Shown piece after piece: positions 52,605 to 61,979 of a stretch of 64,000 nt of DNA. The notes under the pieces were generated by a model. That model searched no databases. It was not told the DNA's origin and was given only the letters and a program-made list of their open reading frames with translations. The position numbers and the translations under genes were made by a program. Source of the stretch: Cronobacter condimenti 1330 (GTDB lineage Bacteria > Pseudomonadota > Gammaproteobacteria > Enterobacterales > Enterobacteriaceae); assembly GCF_001277255.1 (NCBI RefSeq), contig NZ_CP012264.1, forward strand, positions 3,844,001-3,908,000. Reading direction: 5' to 3'. How positions within the stretch are numbered: position 1 is the first letter of the stretch; every line of letters starts with the position of its first letter.

Positions 52605-53213
52605 TCAGAGCCATTCGCCGTTGCGAATAACGCCGACCGCCAGGCCTTCGATAGAGAAGTTATGCTCGCGCAGGTCTACAACGATAGGCTTAAACTCGTT
52701 ATTTTCCGGGAGCAGTTCAACGACATTCCCCTGCTTTTTCAGGCGTTTTACCGTCACTTCATCATCAATGCGCGCGACAACCACCTGGCCGTTGCGAACA
52801 TCCTGAGTTTTATGAACGGCTAACAGGTCGCCATCCATGATCCCAATATCTTTCATCGACATCCCGCTAACGCGCAGCAGGAAATCCGCGTTCGGCTTAA
52901 AGAGGCCTGGGTCCACCTGGTAGTGGCCTTCGATATGTTGTTGTGCCAGCAGCGGCTCACCCGCCGCAACACGGCCAATCAGTGGCAGGCCGGTTTCTTC
53001 TTCCTGCAGCAAACGAATACCGCGCGACGCGCCGGAAACAATCTCAAGCACGCCTTTACGCGCCAGCGCTTTGAGGTGTTCTTCCGCCGCGTTCGGCGAA
53101 CGGAAACCCAGACGCTGCGCGATCTCCGCACGCGTAGGCGGCATGCCGGTCTGGCTGATGTGATCCCGAATGAGATCAAACACCTCTTGTTGCCTGGTAG
53201 TTAATGCTTTCAT
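52605..53213 (-). CDS. lexA: SOS repressor LexA
   Basis: This 202-residue repressor-protease has a winged helix (about 1-70, with GMPPTRAEIAQRLGFRSPNA). The self-cleavage site is Ala84-Gly85 in RVAAGEP, and the catalytic dyad is Ser119 (SGMSM) and Lys156 (VTVKRL). All are intact. The ATG at 53213 (MKALTTRQQ) lies after GGGGGCGGA and gives the exact E. coli length. It represses itself through two boxes just upstream. Confidence 0.99.
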   Translation of the reverse strand: MKALTTRQQEVFDLIRDHISQTGMPPTRAEIAQRLGFRSPNAAEEHLKALARKGVLEIVSGASRGIRLLQEEETGLPLIGRVAAGEPLLAQQHIEGHYQVDPGLFKPNADFLLRVSGMSMKDIGIMDGDLLAVHKTQDVRNGQVVVARIDDEVTVKRLKKQGNVVELLPENNEFKPIVVDLREHNFSIEGLAVGVIRNGEWL

Positions 53214-53221
53214 TCCGCCCC

Positions 53222-53258
53222 CTGGGTGCATATACAGTGATGCTGTGAGTATATACAG
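53222..53258 (-). promoter_or_regulatory. Tandem LexA boxes of lexA
   Basis: Read leftward, CTGTATATACTCACAG (53243-53258) and CTGTATATGCACCCAG (53222-53237) are both CTG-N10-CAG and lie 21 bases apart. They match the double operator of E. coli lexA almost base for base. Confidence 0.96.
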
Positions 53259-53321
53259 CTAAAGGCGATTTTAAAACCATAACCGGTTAAAAAAGCGCTT
53301 CTTTAGCGATTTCTGGAAAAC

Positions 53322-53690
53322 TTATCGCAAATGCTGCCAGAGCAACGTGCCCCACACGACCAGCGCAAGGATAATCGACAGCAGTACTGCGGCGGAACCC
53401 ATGTCTTTGGCGCGCCCCGACAGTTCGTGGAATTCCGGGCCGATGCGATCGACCACCGCTTCGATAGCACTGTTGAGGATCTCGACGATCATCACCATCG
53501 TGGCAGAACCGATAAGCAGCACGCGGGTGATGGGATCGACATCCAGCCAGCAGGCGATAAGAATCGCTATAATAACGGCAACGCCTTCCTGGCGAAACGC
53601 GGCTTCATTTTTCCAGGCGGCGCGTAATCCCTTCCAGGAATAGCCAGCTGCTTTAATAATTCGGGTTAATCCCGTGGTGTTATTGGCCAT
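53322..53690 (-). CDS. dgkA: Diacylglycerol kinase DgkA
   Basis: This 122-residue inner-membrane kinase has three membrane helices and recycles diacylglycerol into phosphatidic acid. It matches E. coli DgkA: ANNTTGLTRIIKAAGYSWKG, the active-site EAAFRQEG, and VEILNSAIEAVVDRIGPEFH with the catalytic Glu residues. It is divergent from plsB, the other phospholipid gene. Confidence 0.97.
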   Translation of the reverse strand: MANNTTGLTRIIKAAGYSWKGLRAAWKNEAAFRQEGVAVIIAILIACWLDVDPITRVLLIGSATMVMIVEILNSAIEAVVDRIGPEFHELSGRAKDMGSAAVLLSIILALVVWGTLLWQHLR

Positions 53691-53822
53691 GACAAGAAAC
53701 CTTTTTTAAATTCAGGCGTCAATGCTAATGCGCTTCCATAAAGAAGCACCACAGAAATTCTACGGAGTTTCTGATATTCTTGCGCCGCAATTGCATTATT
53801 AACCAGAGGCTTTACATCGTTT

Positions 53823-56249
53823 ATGTCCGGTTGGCCACGAATTTACTACAAATTACTTAATTTACCATTAAGCGTGCTGGTAAAAAGCAAGTCCATCCCG
53901 GCGGCGCCTTGCCCCGAACTTGGGCTCGATACGTCACGTCCTATCATGTACGTGCTGCCGTATAACTCGAAGGCAGATCTCCTGACGCTGCGGGCCCAGT
54001 GCCTGGCGCATGATCTGCCAGACCCTCTGGAGCCGCTCGTTATCGACGGCACCGAGCTGCCGCGTTATGTGTTTATCCATGGCGGGCCTCGCGTGTTCAC
54101 GTACTACACGCCAAAAGAAGAGTCGATCAAGCTGTTCCATAATTACCTGGACCTGCACCGCAGTAACCCGGATCTCGACGTCCAGATGGTGCCCGTCTCC
54201 GTCATGTTTGGTCGTTCACCTGGTCGTGAAAAGGGCGAAGAAAACCCGCCGCTGCGTATGCTGAACGGCATTCAGAAGTTTTTCGCTGTCTCGTGGCTTG
54301 GCCGCGACAGCTTCGTGCGTTTCTCCCCGCCGGTGTCGCTGCGCCGTATGGCGACCGAGCACGGTACTGATAAGCGTATCGCACAGAAACTGGCCCGCGT
54401 GGCGCGCATGCACTTTGCCCGCCAACGCCTCGCCGCTGTAGGCCCGCGTCTCCCGGCGCGCCAGGATCTTTTTAATAAACTGCTCTCGTCTAAAGCGATT
54501 GCCCGCGCCGTTGAAGATGAAGCGCGCACGAAGAAAATCTCGCATGAGAAAGCCCAGCAGAACGCGGTTGCGCTGATGGAAGAGATCGCTGCGGATTTCT
54601 CCTACGAGGCGATTCGTATTACCGACCGCGTGCTTGGGTTTACCTGGAACCGCCTTTACCAGGGCATCAATGTTCATAACGCTGAGCGGGTGCGTCAACT
54701 GGCGCACGACGGCCACGAGATTGTCTATGTGCCCTGCCACCGCAGCCATATGGACTATCTGCTGCTGTCCTACGTGCTTTATCATCAGGGGCTTGTGCCG
54801 CCGCATATCGCCGCGGGTATTAACCTGAACTTCTGGCCTGCCGGGCCGATATTCCGCCGCCTGGGCGCGTTTTTTATCCGCCGCACGTTTAAAGGCAACA
54901 AACTCTACTCCACGGTGTTTCGCGAATATCTGGGCGAGCTCTTCAGCCGCGGTTACTCAGTGGAATATTTCGTGGAAGGCGGACGCTCGCGCACCGGTCG
55001 CCTGCTTGACCCGAAGACCGGCACGCTCTCCATGACTATTCAGGCGATGCTGCGCGGCGGCACTCGCCCGATTACGCTGGTGCCGATTTACATCGGCTAT
55101 GAGCACGTGATGGAAGTGGGCACGTACGCGAAAGAGTTACGCGGCGCGACCAAAGAAAAAGAAAGCCTGCTGCAGATGCTGCGTGGGTTAAGCAAGCTCC
55201 GTAACCTTGGGCAGGGTTATGTCAACTTTGGCGAGCCGTTGCCGTTGATAACCTTCCTGAATCAGCATGTGCCCGAATGGCGCGACGCTATTGATCCGAT
55301 AGAAGCGGTGCGTCCGGCATGGCTCACCCCAACGGTAAATGAAATTGCCTCCCAGTTGATGGTGCGTATCAATAACGCGGGCGCGGCCAACGCCATGAAC
55401 CTTTGCTGCACCGCGCTGCTGGCGTCCCGCCAGCGCTCGTTAACCCGCGAACAGCTGACTGAACAGCTGGAATGCTACCTGAACCTGCTTCGCAACGTGC
55501 CGTATGCCTCAGATGCTACAGTGCCGGACGCAACGGCAACGCAACTCATCGAGCATGCGTTGCAGATGAACAAGTTTGAGGTCGAGAAGGACACCATTGG
55601 CGATATCATCATTCTGCCGCGCGAGCAGGCGGTGCTGATGACTTATTACCGTAACAACATTATGCACATGCTGGTGCTGCCTTCGCTTATCGCGGCTATC
55701 GTGACTCAGCACCGTCGCATCAGCCGTGAGGCGGTACAGCAGCAGGTCGAACTGCTGTTCCCGATGCTGAAAGCGGAGCTGTTCCTGCGCTGGGAAAAAG
55801 AAGATGTTCCGGCGGTAGTGGATGCGCTGATTAACGAGATGGCGCAGCAGGGGCTTGTCCTGGCTGATGATGTCTGGCTGCAGGTAAATCCGGCGCGCTC
55901 CCGCACGCTGCAATTACTGGCCGCAGGCGTTCGCGAAACGCTGCAACGCTACGCCATTACCTTCTGGCTGCTCAGCGCCAATCCGTCTATCAACCGTGGC
56001 ACGCTGGAAAAAGAGAGCCGTACCGTAGCGCAGCGTCTTTCTGTTCTGCATGGTATTAACGCACCGGAGTTCTTTGATAAAGCCGTGTTCTCAACGCTTG
56101 TGCTGACGCTTCGCGATGAAGGTTATATCAGCGATACCGGCGATGCCGAACCTGCGGAAACGATGAAGGTTTATCAAATGCTCGCAGAGTTAATGACCTC
56201 CGATGTCAGGCTCACCATTGAGAGCGCCGCCGCACAGGCAGGCGAATAA
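53823..56249 (+). CDS. plsB: Glycerol-3-phosphate acyltransferase PlsB
   Basis: This 808-residue inner-membrane enzyme adds the first acyl chain to glycerol 3-phosphate. The catalytic HX4D motif is in PCHRSHMDYLLLSY at about residue 306. Further blocks are GPIFRRLGAFFIRR, YFVEGGRSRTGRLL and ITLVPIYIGYEHV. The length equals the E. coli enzyme within one residue. No strong ribosome site precedes the ATG. Confidence 0.98.
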   Translation: MSGWPRIYYKLLNLPLSVLVKSKSIPAAPCPELGLDTSRPIMYVLPYNSKADLLTLRAQCLAHDLPDPLEPLVIDGTELPRYVFIHGGPRVFTYYTPKEESIKLFHNYLDLHRSNPDLDVQMVPVSVMFGRSPGREKGEENPPLRMLNGIQKFFAVSWLGRDSFVRFSPPVSLRRMATEHGTDKRIAQKLARVARMHFARQRLAAVGPRLPARQDLFNKLLSSKAIARAVEDEARTKKISHEKAQQNAVALMEEIAADFSYEAIRITDRVLGFTWNRLYQGINVHNAERVRQLAHDGHEIVYVPCHRSHMDYLLLSYVLYHQGLVPPHIAAGINLNFWPAGPIFRRLGAFFIRRTFKGNKLYSTVFREYLGELFSRGYSVEYFVEGGRSRTGRLLDPKTGTLSMTIQAMLRGGTRPITLVPIYIGYEHVMEVGTYAKELRGATKEKESLLQMLRGLSKLRNLGQGYVNFGEPLPLITFLNQHVPEWRDAIDPIEAVRPAWLTPTVNEIASQLMVRINNAGAANAMNLCCTALLASRQRSLTREQLTEQLECYLNLLRNVPYASDATVPDATATQLIEHALQMNKFEVEKDTIGDIIILPREQAVLMTYYRNNIMHMLVLPSLIAAIVTQHRRISREAVQQQVELLFPMLKAELFLRWEKEDVPAVVDALINEMAQQGLVLADDVWLQVNPARSRTLQLLAAGVRETLQRYAITFWLLSANPSINRGTLEKESRTVAQRLSVLHGINAPEFFDKAVFSTLVLTLRDEGYISDTGDAEPAETMKVYQMLAELMTSDVRLTIESAAAQAGE

Positions 56250-56265
56250 ACACGCCAGGCCGTTG

Positions 56266-56299
56266 ACAAAAAAGGCGGGGATCCCCCGCCTTTTTTATT
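56266..56299 (+). terminator. Terminator after plsB
   Basis: AAAAAAGGCGGGG / CCCCGCCTTTTTT with an AT centre is a very strong bidirectional stem 20 bases after plsB. Confidence 0.9.
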
Positions 56300-56427
56300 G
56301 GATGTATGGTGATGGGTGACAGGGAACGGCGGACATGCTTCGCGTACTCGCCCTGCACAAGCGTGACGTGAAACCGCTTATCACGGGTGCGCTTCGTGCC
56401 TCCCAGAGCCAACATCAAAACGCCCGG

Positions 56428-56455
56428 GGGTGGGTAAGCGCAGCGCTACCCGCCC
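56428..56455. repeat. REP-like palindrome, copy 1
   Basis: GGGTGGGTAAGCGCAGCGC is followed by TACCCGCCC, forming a palindrome. The core AAGCGCAGCGC recurs at 63253 in the same orientation, so this is a dispersed repeat. It lies between the convergent plsB and ubiA genes. Confidence 0.7.
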
Positions 56456-56478
56456 TGTTATCCTCGCCAGTAAGACCA

Positions 56479-56508
56479 TTAAAAAAGGCGAGTTTCCCCG
56501 CCCTTTTA
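56479..56508 (-). terminator. Terminator of ubiA
   Basis: A short GC stem (GGGCG / CGCC) is followed leftward by six T residues and directly abuts the ubiA stop codon. Confidence 0.7.
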
Positions 56509-57381
56509 TCAAATCGTTATGTCACTTAGCGCCAGACCAATAAATATCAGCAATCCCACGTAATTATTATTTAAAAACGCGCGGAAACAGGCATCGCGAT
56601 CGCGGCCCGCGATGATCTTTTGTTGCCAGATAAATAACGCACCTGCGCCTGCCAGACCGGCGTAGAAAAACGCGCCGAGGTCATTCAGCCAGCCAATAGT
56701 CGCCAGCAGCGCCAGTACAACAACCTGCAGTAAGCCAATCATCACTTTATCGTAACGGCCAAACAGAATTGCCGTTGATTTCACGCCGATTTTTACATCA
56801 TCGTCGCGATCGACCATCGCATATTCCGTATCGTAAGCGACCGCCCAGCAGATATTCGCCGCAAACATTAGCCAGCAACTTAACGGCAGCGACTGGTTGA
56901 CCGCGCAAAACGCCATTGGGATAGACCAGCCAAACGCCGCGCCCAGCACAACCTGCGGCAGGTGGGTATAGCGCTTCATAAAGGGATACATCCAGGCCAG
57001 CGCCAATGCCGCCACGGAAAGCAGAATCGTTTTAACATTCAGCGTCAGCACCAGCAAAAACGACAGCAGCACAAGGATAATAAACAGAGTGCGCGCTTCT
57101 TTTTCGGTCACTGCGCCACTCGGTAAGGGCCGGTGCGCCGTACGCTTCACGTGGCCGTCAAATTTACGGTCGGCATAATCATTGACGACGCAACCTGCGG
57201 CGCGCATCAGCCAGACGCCCGCCACAAATACCGCCAAAATCCACAAAGGCGGCAGCCCCGGCGTCGCCACCCAGAGCGCCCACAGTGTGGGCCAAAGCAG
57301 CAGTAATGCCCCAATGGGCTTATCGGTGCGCATCAAACGGTGATAGGCGAGCAGTTTATTCTGCGTCAGGCTCCACGCCAT
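56509..57381 (-). CDS. ubiA: 4-Hydroxybenzoate polyprenyltransferase UbiA
   Basis: This 290-residue inner-membrane enzyme joins 4-hydroxybenzoate to octaprenyl diphosphate in ubiquinone synthesis. It has eight to nine membrane spans. Two Asp-rich motifs bind the magnesium-diphosphate: NDYADRKFD and DTEYAMVDRDDD. Its ATG overlaps the ubiC stop by one base (TAATG), so translation is coupled. Confidence 0.98.
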   Translation of the reverse strand: MAWSLTQNKLLAYHRLMRTDKPIGALLLLWPTLWALWVATPGLPPLWILAVFVAGVWLMRAAGCVVNDYADRKFDGHVKRTAHRPLPSGAVTEKEARTLFIILVLLSFLLVLTLNVKTILLSVAALALAWMYPFMKRYTHLPQVVLGAAFGWSIPMAFCAVNQSLPLSCWLMFAANICWAVAYDTEYAMVDRDDDVKIGVKSTAILFGRYDKVMIGLLQVVVLALLATIGWLNDLGAFFYAGLAGAGALFIWQQKIIAGRDRDACFRAFLNNNYVGLLIFIGLALSDITI

Positions 57382-57890
57382 TATCTTTCCTCCTGGTACA
57401 ACGGTGACGCCGGTAAAAACAGCTCTGTCAGCAACAGCGGCTTGCCCGAGAGGCGCAGCAGCGAACGGCGTCCCCAGAGTTCGTCGCAGCGGCCCGGCTG
57501 GATAAAATCACGCGTCAGGGTGGAGGATGTAAAAAGATAGCGGCCGAGCGGGGTGGTGCCGAGCTGTTGCAGCGCCAGTTCCGGCCCACAGAGCGTTGAA
57601 TCCGGTACCAGGGTGCGTCCCACCAGCCACGGGACCCCATCGCCGCACAGCAAGATTTCACGCAGCCAGTAGCGCGACTCGTGCGGTAAAAACTCGCGCT
57701 CAACGACCAGCGCATCGGGCCCGACGAACCCTTCAAACAGTATCTCTACCGTCACACGCTGGCAGAAGCTTTCAAAACGGCGGGTCATTGAGTCTTCAAG
57801 TAACAACCAGTCGAGCAGCGCGCCATCAAGCGTGCTGATATCGTCAAAAAAGGACAACGCGCGCAGTTGCCTCAGCGCGGGATGGGACAT
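57381..57890 (-). CDS. ubiC: Chorismate pyruvate-lyase UbiC
   Basis: This 169-residue soluble enzyme splits chorismate into 4-hydroxybenzoate and pyruvate, the first step of ubiquinone synthesis. Conserved parts are LLLEDSMTRRFESFCQRVTV, YWLREILLCGDGVPWLVGRT and DELWGRRSLLRLSGKPLLLT, with an active-site Arg and Glu. The ATG at 57890 has GGAGAG seven bases upstream and gives the family N-terminus; the long upstream frame is not used. It is followed directly by ubiA. Confidence 0.96.
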   Translation of the reverse strand: MSHPALRQLRALSFFDDISTLDGALLDWLLLEDSMTRRFESFCQRVTVEILFEGFVGPDALVVEREFLPHESRYWLREILLCGDGVPWLVGRTLVPDSTLCGPELALQQLGTTPLGRYLFTSSTLTRDFIQPGRCDELWGRRSLLRLSGKPLLLTELFLPASPLYQEER

Positions 57891-58013
57891 GCGTGACTCT
57901 CCGGGGCCAAAAGTGGACGTATTGTAACGCAGAACCAGTAAAACGGGGGGGGGAAACAAGGGGTACGAACAAAAGCGCAACATGGGTGCAACAGAACAGC
58001 ATGCTGCGCCAGG

Positions 58014-58037
58014 AAAAAAGGTGCGCGAATGCGCACC
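58014..58037 (-). terminator. Terminator of the malK-lamB-malM operon
   Basis: GGTGCGC / GCGCACC with an AAT-type loop is followed leftward by six T residues, 35 bases past the malM stop. Confidence 0.85.
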
Positions 58038-58071
58038 AGGTGTTGCAAACATCAGCAGCGCGGGGAGATGT

Positions 58072-59019
58072 TTACCCCTTGCCTTTTACGCTGCTGATAA
58101 AGGTCTGGCGAGCGGTGGTAGAGCCCAGACGCTCGGCTTCATTCAGCAGTTTCAGAGCTTTATCGACATCACCCTTCGCTACCGCGTCTTTAATGGCGCG
58201 ATTGAAATAGGCTTCGGTGTCGTTAAGCACCGGTTCGCTTTTCGCGGCAGGCGCAGGCGCCGCGGCGGGGGTTGGCGCAGCAGATGCCGGAGCAGAATAG
58301 GCCGTTGCCGGCGCGGCGGTGTTACCTACCGTGACAGACGCCTGACCGGAAGAGCCAAAGAGCGGCCCCACCAGCACGCTGGAGGCGGAGTTAGTGCTCA
58401 CTTTCAATTTAAGCGTACCGTCAGGCGTATGACGAGCCACCGGGTCAGCGATATCCGGCACGGCATTACCCACCCCTTTGGCATAGGCCTTCGCCGGGTT
58501 GGTCATGGTCGTGGTCTTTTGTAAATCTTGCGGCGTAGTAAAGACCAGCAGGTAGAGTTTTTGCTGGCCCAGCGCAGGCGTCAGTTTGAGGGTGCCTTCA
58601 AGACGATCAGCCGACACCACGCCCGGCTCCTGGTAAGTAAAGTAGCTGCTCGGGAAATACGCGGCGGGCGTTAAGTTTTGATCGAGCACCAGCACGTTCG
58701 GCGCATAAATACCGGTCTGTTTGTTGGCGAGGCTTGTGAGCGTAACGGTCAGTTCGCCGATATTCGCCGGCACGCTATACGCGGCGACTTTACCGGTAAT
58801 GCCCGGCACGTTCAGGGTCTGGCCGATGGCGGCGAGATCGGTCGTCTGGGTTTGCGATTGCGCGACAGGTGTCCAGGTCAGGCGTTGCAGTTCACCCGCC
58901 GGGATAGACGGCGCAGCAGAGGTATTCTGCGGGACGATATTCACATCAGCGAAGCTAACGGCAGGTGCGCCCGCGAGCAGCCCTGCGCTTAAGCATAATG
59001 CGACGAGACGTTTTTTCAT
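58072..59019 (-). CDS. malM: Maltose operon periplasmic protein MalM
   Basis: This 315-residue periplasmic protein has a signal peptide of about 24 residues (ending VSFA). It matches E. coli MalM (306 residues), including VAAYSVPANIGELTVTLTSL, FFPSSYFTYQEPGV-like residues and the C-terminal KLLNEAERLGSTTARQTFIS followed by SVKGKG. An Ala/Pro-rich linker at about 225-258 is longer than in E. coli. The function is unknown. It is last in the malK-lamB-malM operon, behind an intercistronic hairpin. Confidence 0.95.
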   Translation of the reverse strand: MKKRLVALCLSAGLLAGAPAVSFADVNIVPQNTSAAPSIPAGELQRLTWTPVAQSQTQTTDLAAIGQTLNVPGITGKVAAYSVPANIGELTVTLTSLANKQTGIYAPNVLVLDQNLTPAAYFPSSYFTYQEPGVVSADRLEGTLKLTPALGQQKLYLLVFTTPQDLQKTTTMTNPAKAYAKGVGNAVPDIADPVARHTPDGTLKLKVSTNSASSVLVGPLFGSSGQASVTVGNTAAPATAYSAPASAAPTPAAAPAPAAKSEPVLNDTEAYFNRAIKDAVAKGDVDKALKLLNEAERLGSTTARQTFISSVKGKG

Positions 59020-59099
59020 TTTTATTACCTCGGGTGGAAAGGGAAACGGTAGCCAGGCAATAGCGCGCTTCCCGAAAATCAGTGCTGTTCAATGAGGGT

Positions 59100-59124
59100 C
59101 AGAGGGGCTTGCGCCCCTCTTTTA
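59100..59124 (-). terminator. Hairpin between lamB and malM
   Basis: AGAGGGGC / GCCCCTCT lies 20 bases past the lamB stop. No T tract follows leftward, so it more likely protects lamB mRNA or attenuates malM than terminates fully. Confidence 0.55.
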
Positions 59125-59140
59125 CTGCCACTACGCGTGA

Positions 59141-60457
59141 TTACCACCAGATTTCCATCTGGGCACCGAAGCTCCATTCATCGCTGTCGCCGCGGCTGCT
59201 GTTACCGAACTGGGTAAAGCTGCCTGAGGTAACGGCTTCAGAGGTCGTAGACCCGCCAGACGTTTTGACATAGCCCCAGTTCTCATCCCACTTGGCGTAG
59301 GTTGCGAAGACGCGAATAGCCGGGCGAGACCAGATGCTGTCGCCTGCCTGCCACTGTTGCGCCAGGGTGATTTTGTACTGACTGTTGGTTTCGTCAACCT
59401 GTTGAGACTTCACATTGTCGTAGCCAACTTCCAGCAGGGTGCTCATGATTGGGGTCCACTTGTACATCGGGCGAACACCCACGGTCCACCAGGTGTTGCC
59501 GCGATTGTTATCGCGATCGGTATCCTGATACATCGCGACATACATCATGTCCCAGCGATCGCCCATGGAGATTGAACCGTGGTCAAGAATACGGATCAGG
59601 CTACCGTCATTATCAACTTCACCGCCGCGAGCCTGCCCTTTACCCTGAGAAGTCATCGAGTCGGTTGCGTACTGAACGACAAATTTGTTAAAGCCAGTTC
59701 CAATAGTCTGGGTATGTTCAGCGGTGAACATCCAGCCATCTTTGGAAGCGCCCGGACGCAGAGAGTAGTCGTCAGGAATGTTGGTATGACCGTAATCAAC
59801 CCCTAATTCCAGGGCACCGTTCGGGTTGGTTTCGATACCAGACCAGCGAACGTCAAACACATCGTTCGGCACATCGTTGTTGTAAGTACGCACACCGTTA
59901 GCATCACGATCTGCAAAGCCTGAAGAACCGCCTTGTTCAGAAGAGCGGGTTGCAGCCAGAGCAAGTTTACCCACGCCGAGATCAATATTTTCGATACCTG
60001 CGCCTGGGCCTGAGATATCCCAGTAGTAGAAGTCGATCATATGGACATCATGACGCTGATAGAAGCGCTTACCCGCCCAAATGTTGGCGCCCGGCAGCGA
60101 ATCGATCAGGTTTTTACCAACAACGTTAAATTCGCGGACAGCTGGCGTATCCGTGTTTTCAAAGTCATTTAATTGATTAGTTCTGTAGCCAATATTGGAA
60201 TCAAAGTAGAAGCTTTTATCGCTTTCCTTCCACACTTCCTGGCCTAATTTAATTTCCGCATAGGTTTCACATTCGTTACCCAGACGGTATTTAGAGCCCG
60301 CACCGGTTGCCTGGAAGCACTGCTGTTCGCCACCGCTACCCGTCCAGCCGATGCCGGAACGAGCATAACCTTTGAAGTCCACCGCAGAGGCCTGCGCGGC
60401 GAAAATGCCCGCCATGACGGCCACAGCCAGAGGGAGTTTACGCAGAGTTATCATCAT
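59141..60457 (-). CDS. lamB: Maltoporin LamB
   Basis: This 438-residue outer-membrane porin lets maltodextrins through and is the phage lambda receptor in E. coli. It has a 25-residue signal peptide (MMITLRKLPLAVAVMAGIFA, then AQASA). The mature start VDFKGYARSGIGWTGSGGEQ fits an 18-strand barrel, with RHDVHMIDFYYWDISGPGAG in the conserved core. It ends FGAQMEIWW, the classic terminal signature. Surface-loop regions differ from E. coli, as is usual. The ATG at 60457 has AGGAGA upstream. Confidence 0.97.
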   Translation of the reverse strand: MMITLRKLPLAVAVMAGIFAAQASAVDFKGYARSGIGWTGSGGEQQCFQATGAGSKYRLGNECETYAEIKLGQEVWKESDKSFYFDSNIGYRTNQLNDFENTDTPAVREFNVVGKNLIDSLPGANIWAGKRFYQRHDVHMIDFYYWDISGPGAGIENIDLGVGKLALAATRSSEQGGSSGFADRDANGVRTYNNDVPNDVFDVRWSGIETNPNGALELGVDYGHTNIPDDYSLRPGASKDGWMFTAEHTQTIGTGFNKFVVQYATDSMTSQGKGQARGGEVDNDGSLIRILDHGSISMGDRWDMMYVAMYQDTDRDNNRGNTWWTVGVRPMYKWTPIMSTLLEVGYDNVKSQQVDETNSQYKITLAQQWQAGDSIWSRPAIRVFATYAKWDENWGYVKTSGGSTTSEAVTSGSFTQFGNSSRGDSDEWSFGAQMEIWW

Positions 60458-60500
60458 TCTATCTCCTGAGATCTTTGCTTTTCTTTGTAATCGGGGGCGC

Positions 60501-61610
60501 TTAAACGCCGGGCTCTTTATGCAACCGACGACAGGCGGTGCCATCTTCCCGAAAAAGATGGCAACGCTCCGGTGGCAAGCCGATAGCGAATGTGGCGCCC
60601 TCTTCTACCAGCACGACGTCATTCTGGCGGTAGACCAGGTTCTGACGCAGCGCAGGGATTTGGATGTGAATCTGAGTTTCATGACCTAACTGCTCGACCA
60701 CCTGCACTTCGCCTTCGAGCGTAACGTCGGCGATATCGCTCGGCAGGAGGTGTTCCGGGCGAATGCCAAGAGACATATTGGCACCTACCTGAACCTGGGC
60801 ACTTTCTACCGGCAGCCAGACCAGCTGGCGATTCGGCAGCTCCACCTGCACCTGATCGATGGCGGTGGCGGTAACTTTCACCGGCAGGAAATTCATTTTT
60901 GGCGAGCCGATAAAGCCCGCGACAAAGCGATCTGCCGGGTAGTGATAGAGCTCCAGCGGCTTGCCCACCTGGGCAACGCGGCCGGCATCCAGCACCACGA
61001 TTTTGTCGGCGAGCGTCATCGCCTCGACCTGATCGTGAGTGACGTAAATCATGGTGCGCTTAAGGCGCTTATGAAGACGGGAGATCTCAATACGCATCTG
61101 TACGCGCAGTGCGGCGTCCAGGTTGGAGAGCGGTTCATCAAGCAGGAAAACGGACGGTTCGGCCACAAGCGTGCGGCCTATCGCCACGCGCTGGCGCTGG
61201 CCACCGGAGAGCGCTTTCGGCCGACGATCCAGCAAGTGCGCCAGTTGCAGCACTTCTGCCACTTGCGTGACACGCTGGTTAATCGCCTCTTTACGGGCTC
61301 CAGCAAGCTTCAGGCCAAAGGACATATTTTCAGCGACCGACAGGTGCGGATAGAGCGCGTAAGACTGAAACACCATCCCCACGCCGCGTTCGGCGGGCGG
61401 CACATCGTTCATACGCTTGCCGCCGATATGCAAATCGCCGCTGGTGATAGTCTCAAGCCCGGCAATCATACGCAGCAGCGTTGATTTCCCGCAGCCCGAC
61501 GGCCCGACAAACACCACAAACTCGCCTTCGGTAATGTCGAGATTGATATCCTTCGACACCACCACCTCGCCCCAGGCTTTTGTTACGTTGCGAAGCTGAA
61601 CGCCTGCCAT
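60501..61610 (-). CDS. malK: Maltose transporter ATPase MalK
   Basis: This 369-residue ABC ATPase powers the MalFGK2 maltose importer. It has Walker A GPSGCGKST (36-44), the Q loop in FQSYALYPHL, the signature LSGGQRQRVAIGR and Walker B VFLLDEPLSNLDA. The switch His is in VTHDQVEAM. The regulatory C-terminal domain (about 240-369) also binds MalT and enzyme IIA-Glc in E. coli. It is divergent from malE and followed by lamB after 43 bases. Confidence 0.98.
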   Translation of the reverse strand: MAGVQLRNVTKAWGEVVVSKDINLDITEGEFVVFVGPSGCGKSTLLRMIAGLETITSGDLHIGGKRMNDVPPAERGVGMVFQSYALYPHLSVAENMSFGLKLAGARKEAINQRVTQVAEVLQLAHLLDRRPKALSGGQRQRVAIGRTLVAEPSVFLLDEPLSNLDAALRVQMRIEISRLHKRLKRTMIYVTHDQVEAMTLADKIVVLDAGRVAQVGKPLELYHYPADRFVAGFIGSPKMNFLPVKVTATAIDQVQVELPNRQLVWLPVESAQVQVGANMSLGIRPEHLLPSDIADVTLEGEVQVVEQLGHETQIHIQIPALRQNLVYRQNDVVLVEEGATFAIGLPPERCHLFREDGTACRRLHKEPGV

Positions 61611-61979
61611 TCCCTTCTCCCTTGTTTACTTCACCCGCCTCTCGCGGGAAAACCACGTTGTCGGCACTATGCTCCTTGCGCACGGCCGGGCCATCCTCCA
61701 CCCCCACCTTTTTTATGGGGGAGGAGACGGGAGGATGAGGGGTTGGCGGCTGCCCGACGGCCGGGCGGGCTACGGCGATTTTCGTGATGCAAGCGGCAAA
61801 AAACGCAGCGGTTTTCTGTGCGCCAGGCCACATAAATTCCACTTATGTAACTCAGGTCACACTACGAGGCGGTGGGGCGTAGAAGAAAGGAGGATGAGAA
61901 GCGCTTGCCAGATGCCCAGACTGGTATAGGTAAAGCCAATACGTGCATCCACGCGCAAACCACTAAAAGGATAGGAGTT
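61611..61979. promoter_or_regulatory. malK-malE divergent control region (MalT and CRP sites)
   Basis: The layout follows E. coli malKp-malEp. A CRP site TGTAACTCAGGTCACA lies at 61847-61862. It is followed by GGTGGGGCGTAG and GGAGGATGAG at about 61872-61900, which correspond to the malE MalT boxes. On the malK side, GGGGGAGGAG (61717-61726), GGAGGATGAGG (61730-61740) and the minus-strand GGGGTGGAGGATG (61692-61704) resemble the GGGGA(T/G)GAGG MalT box. A further CRP-like TCGTGATGCAAG is near 61782. The two arms should be coregulated by maltotriose-bound MalT and CRP. Confidence 0.8.
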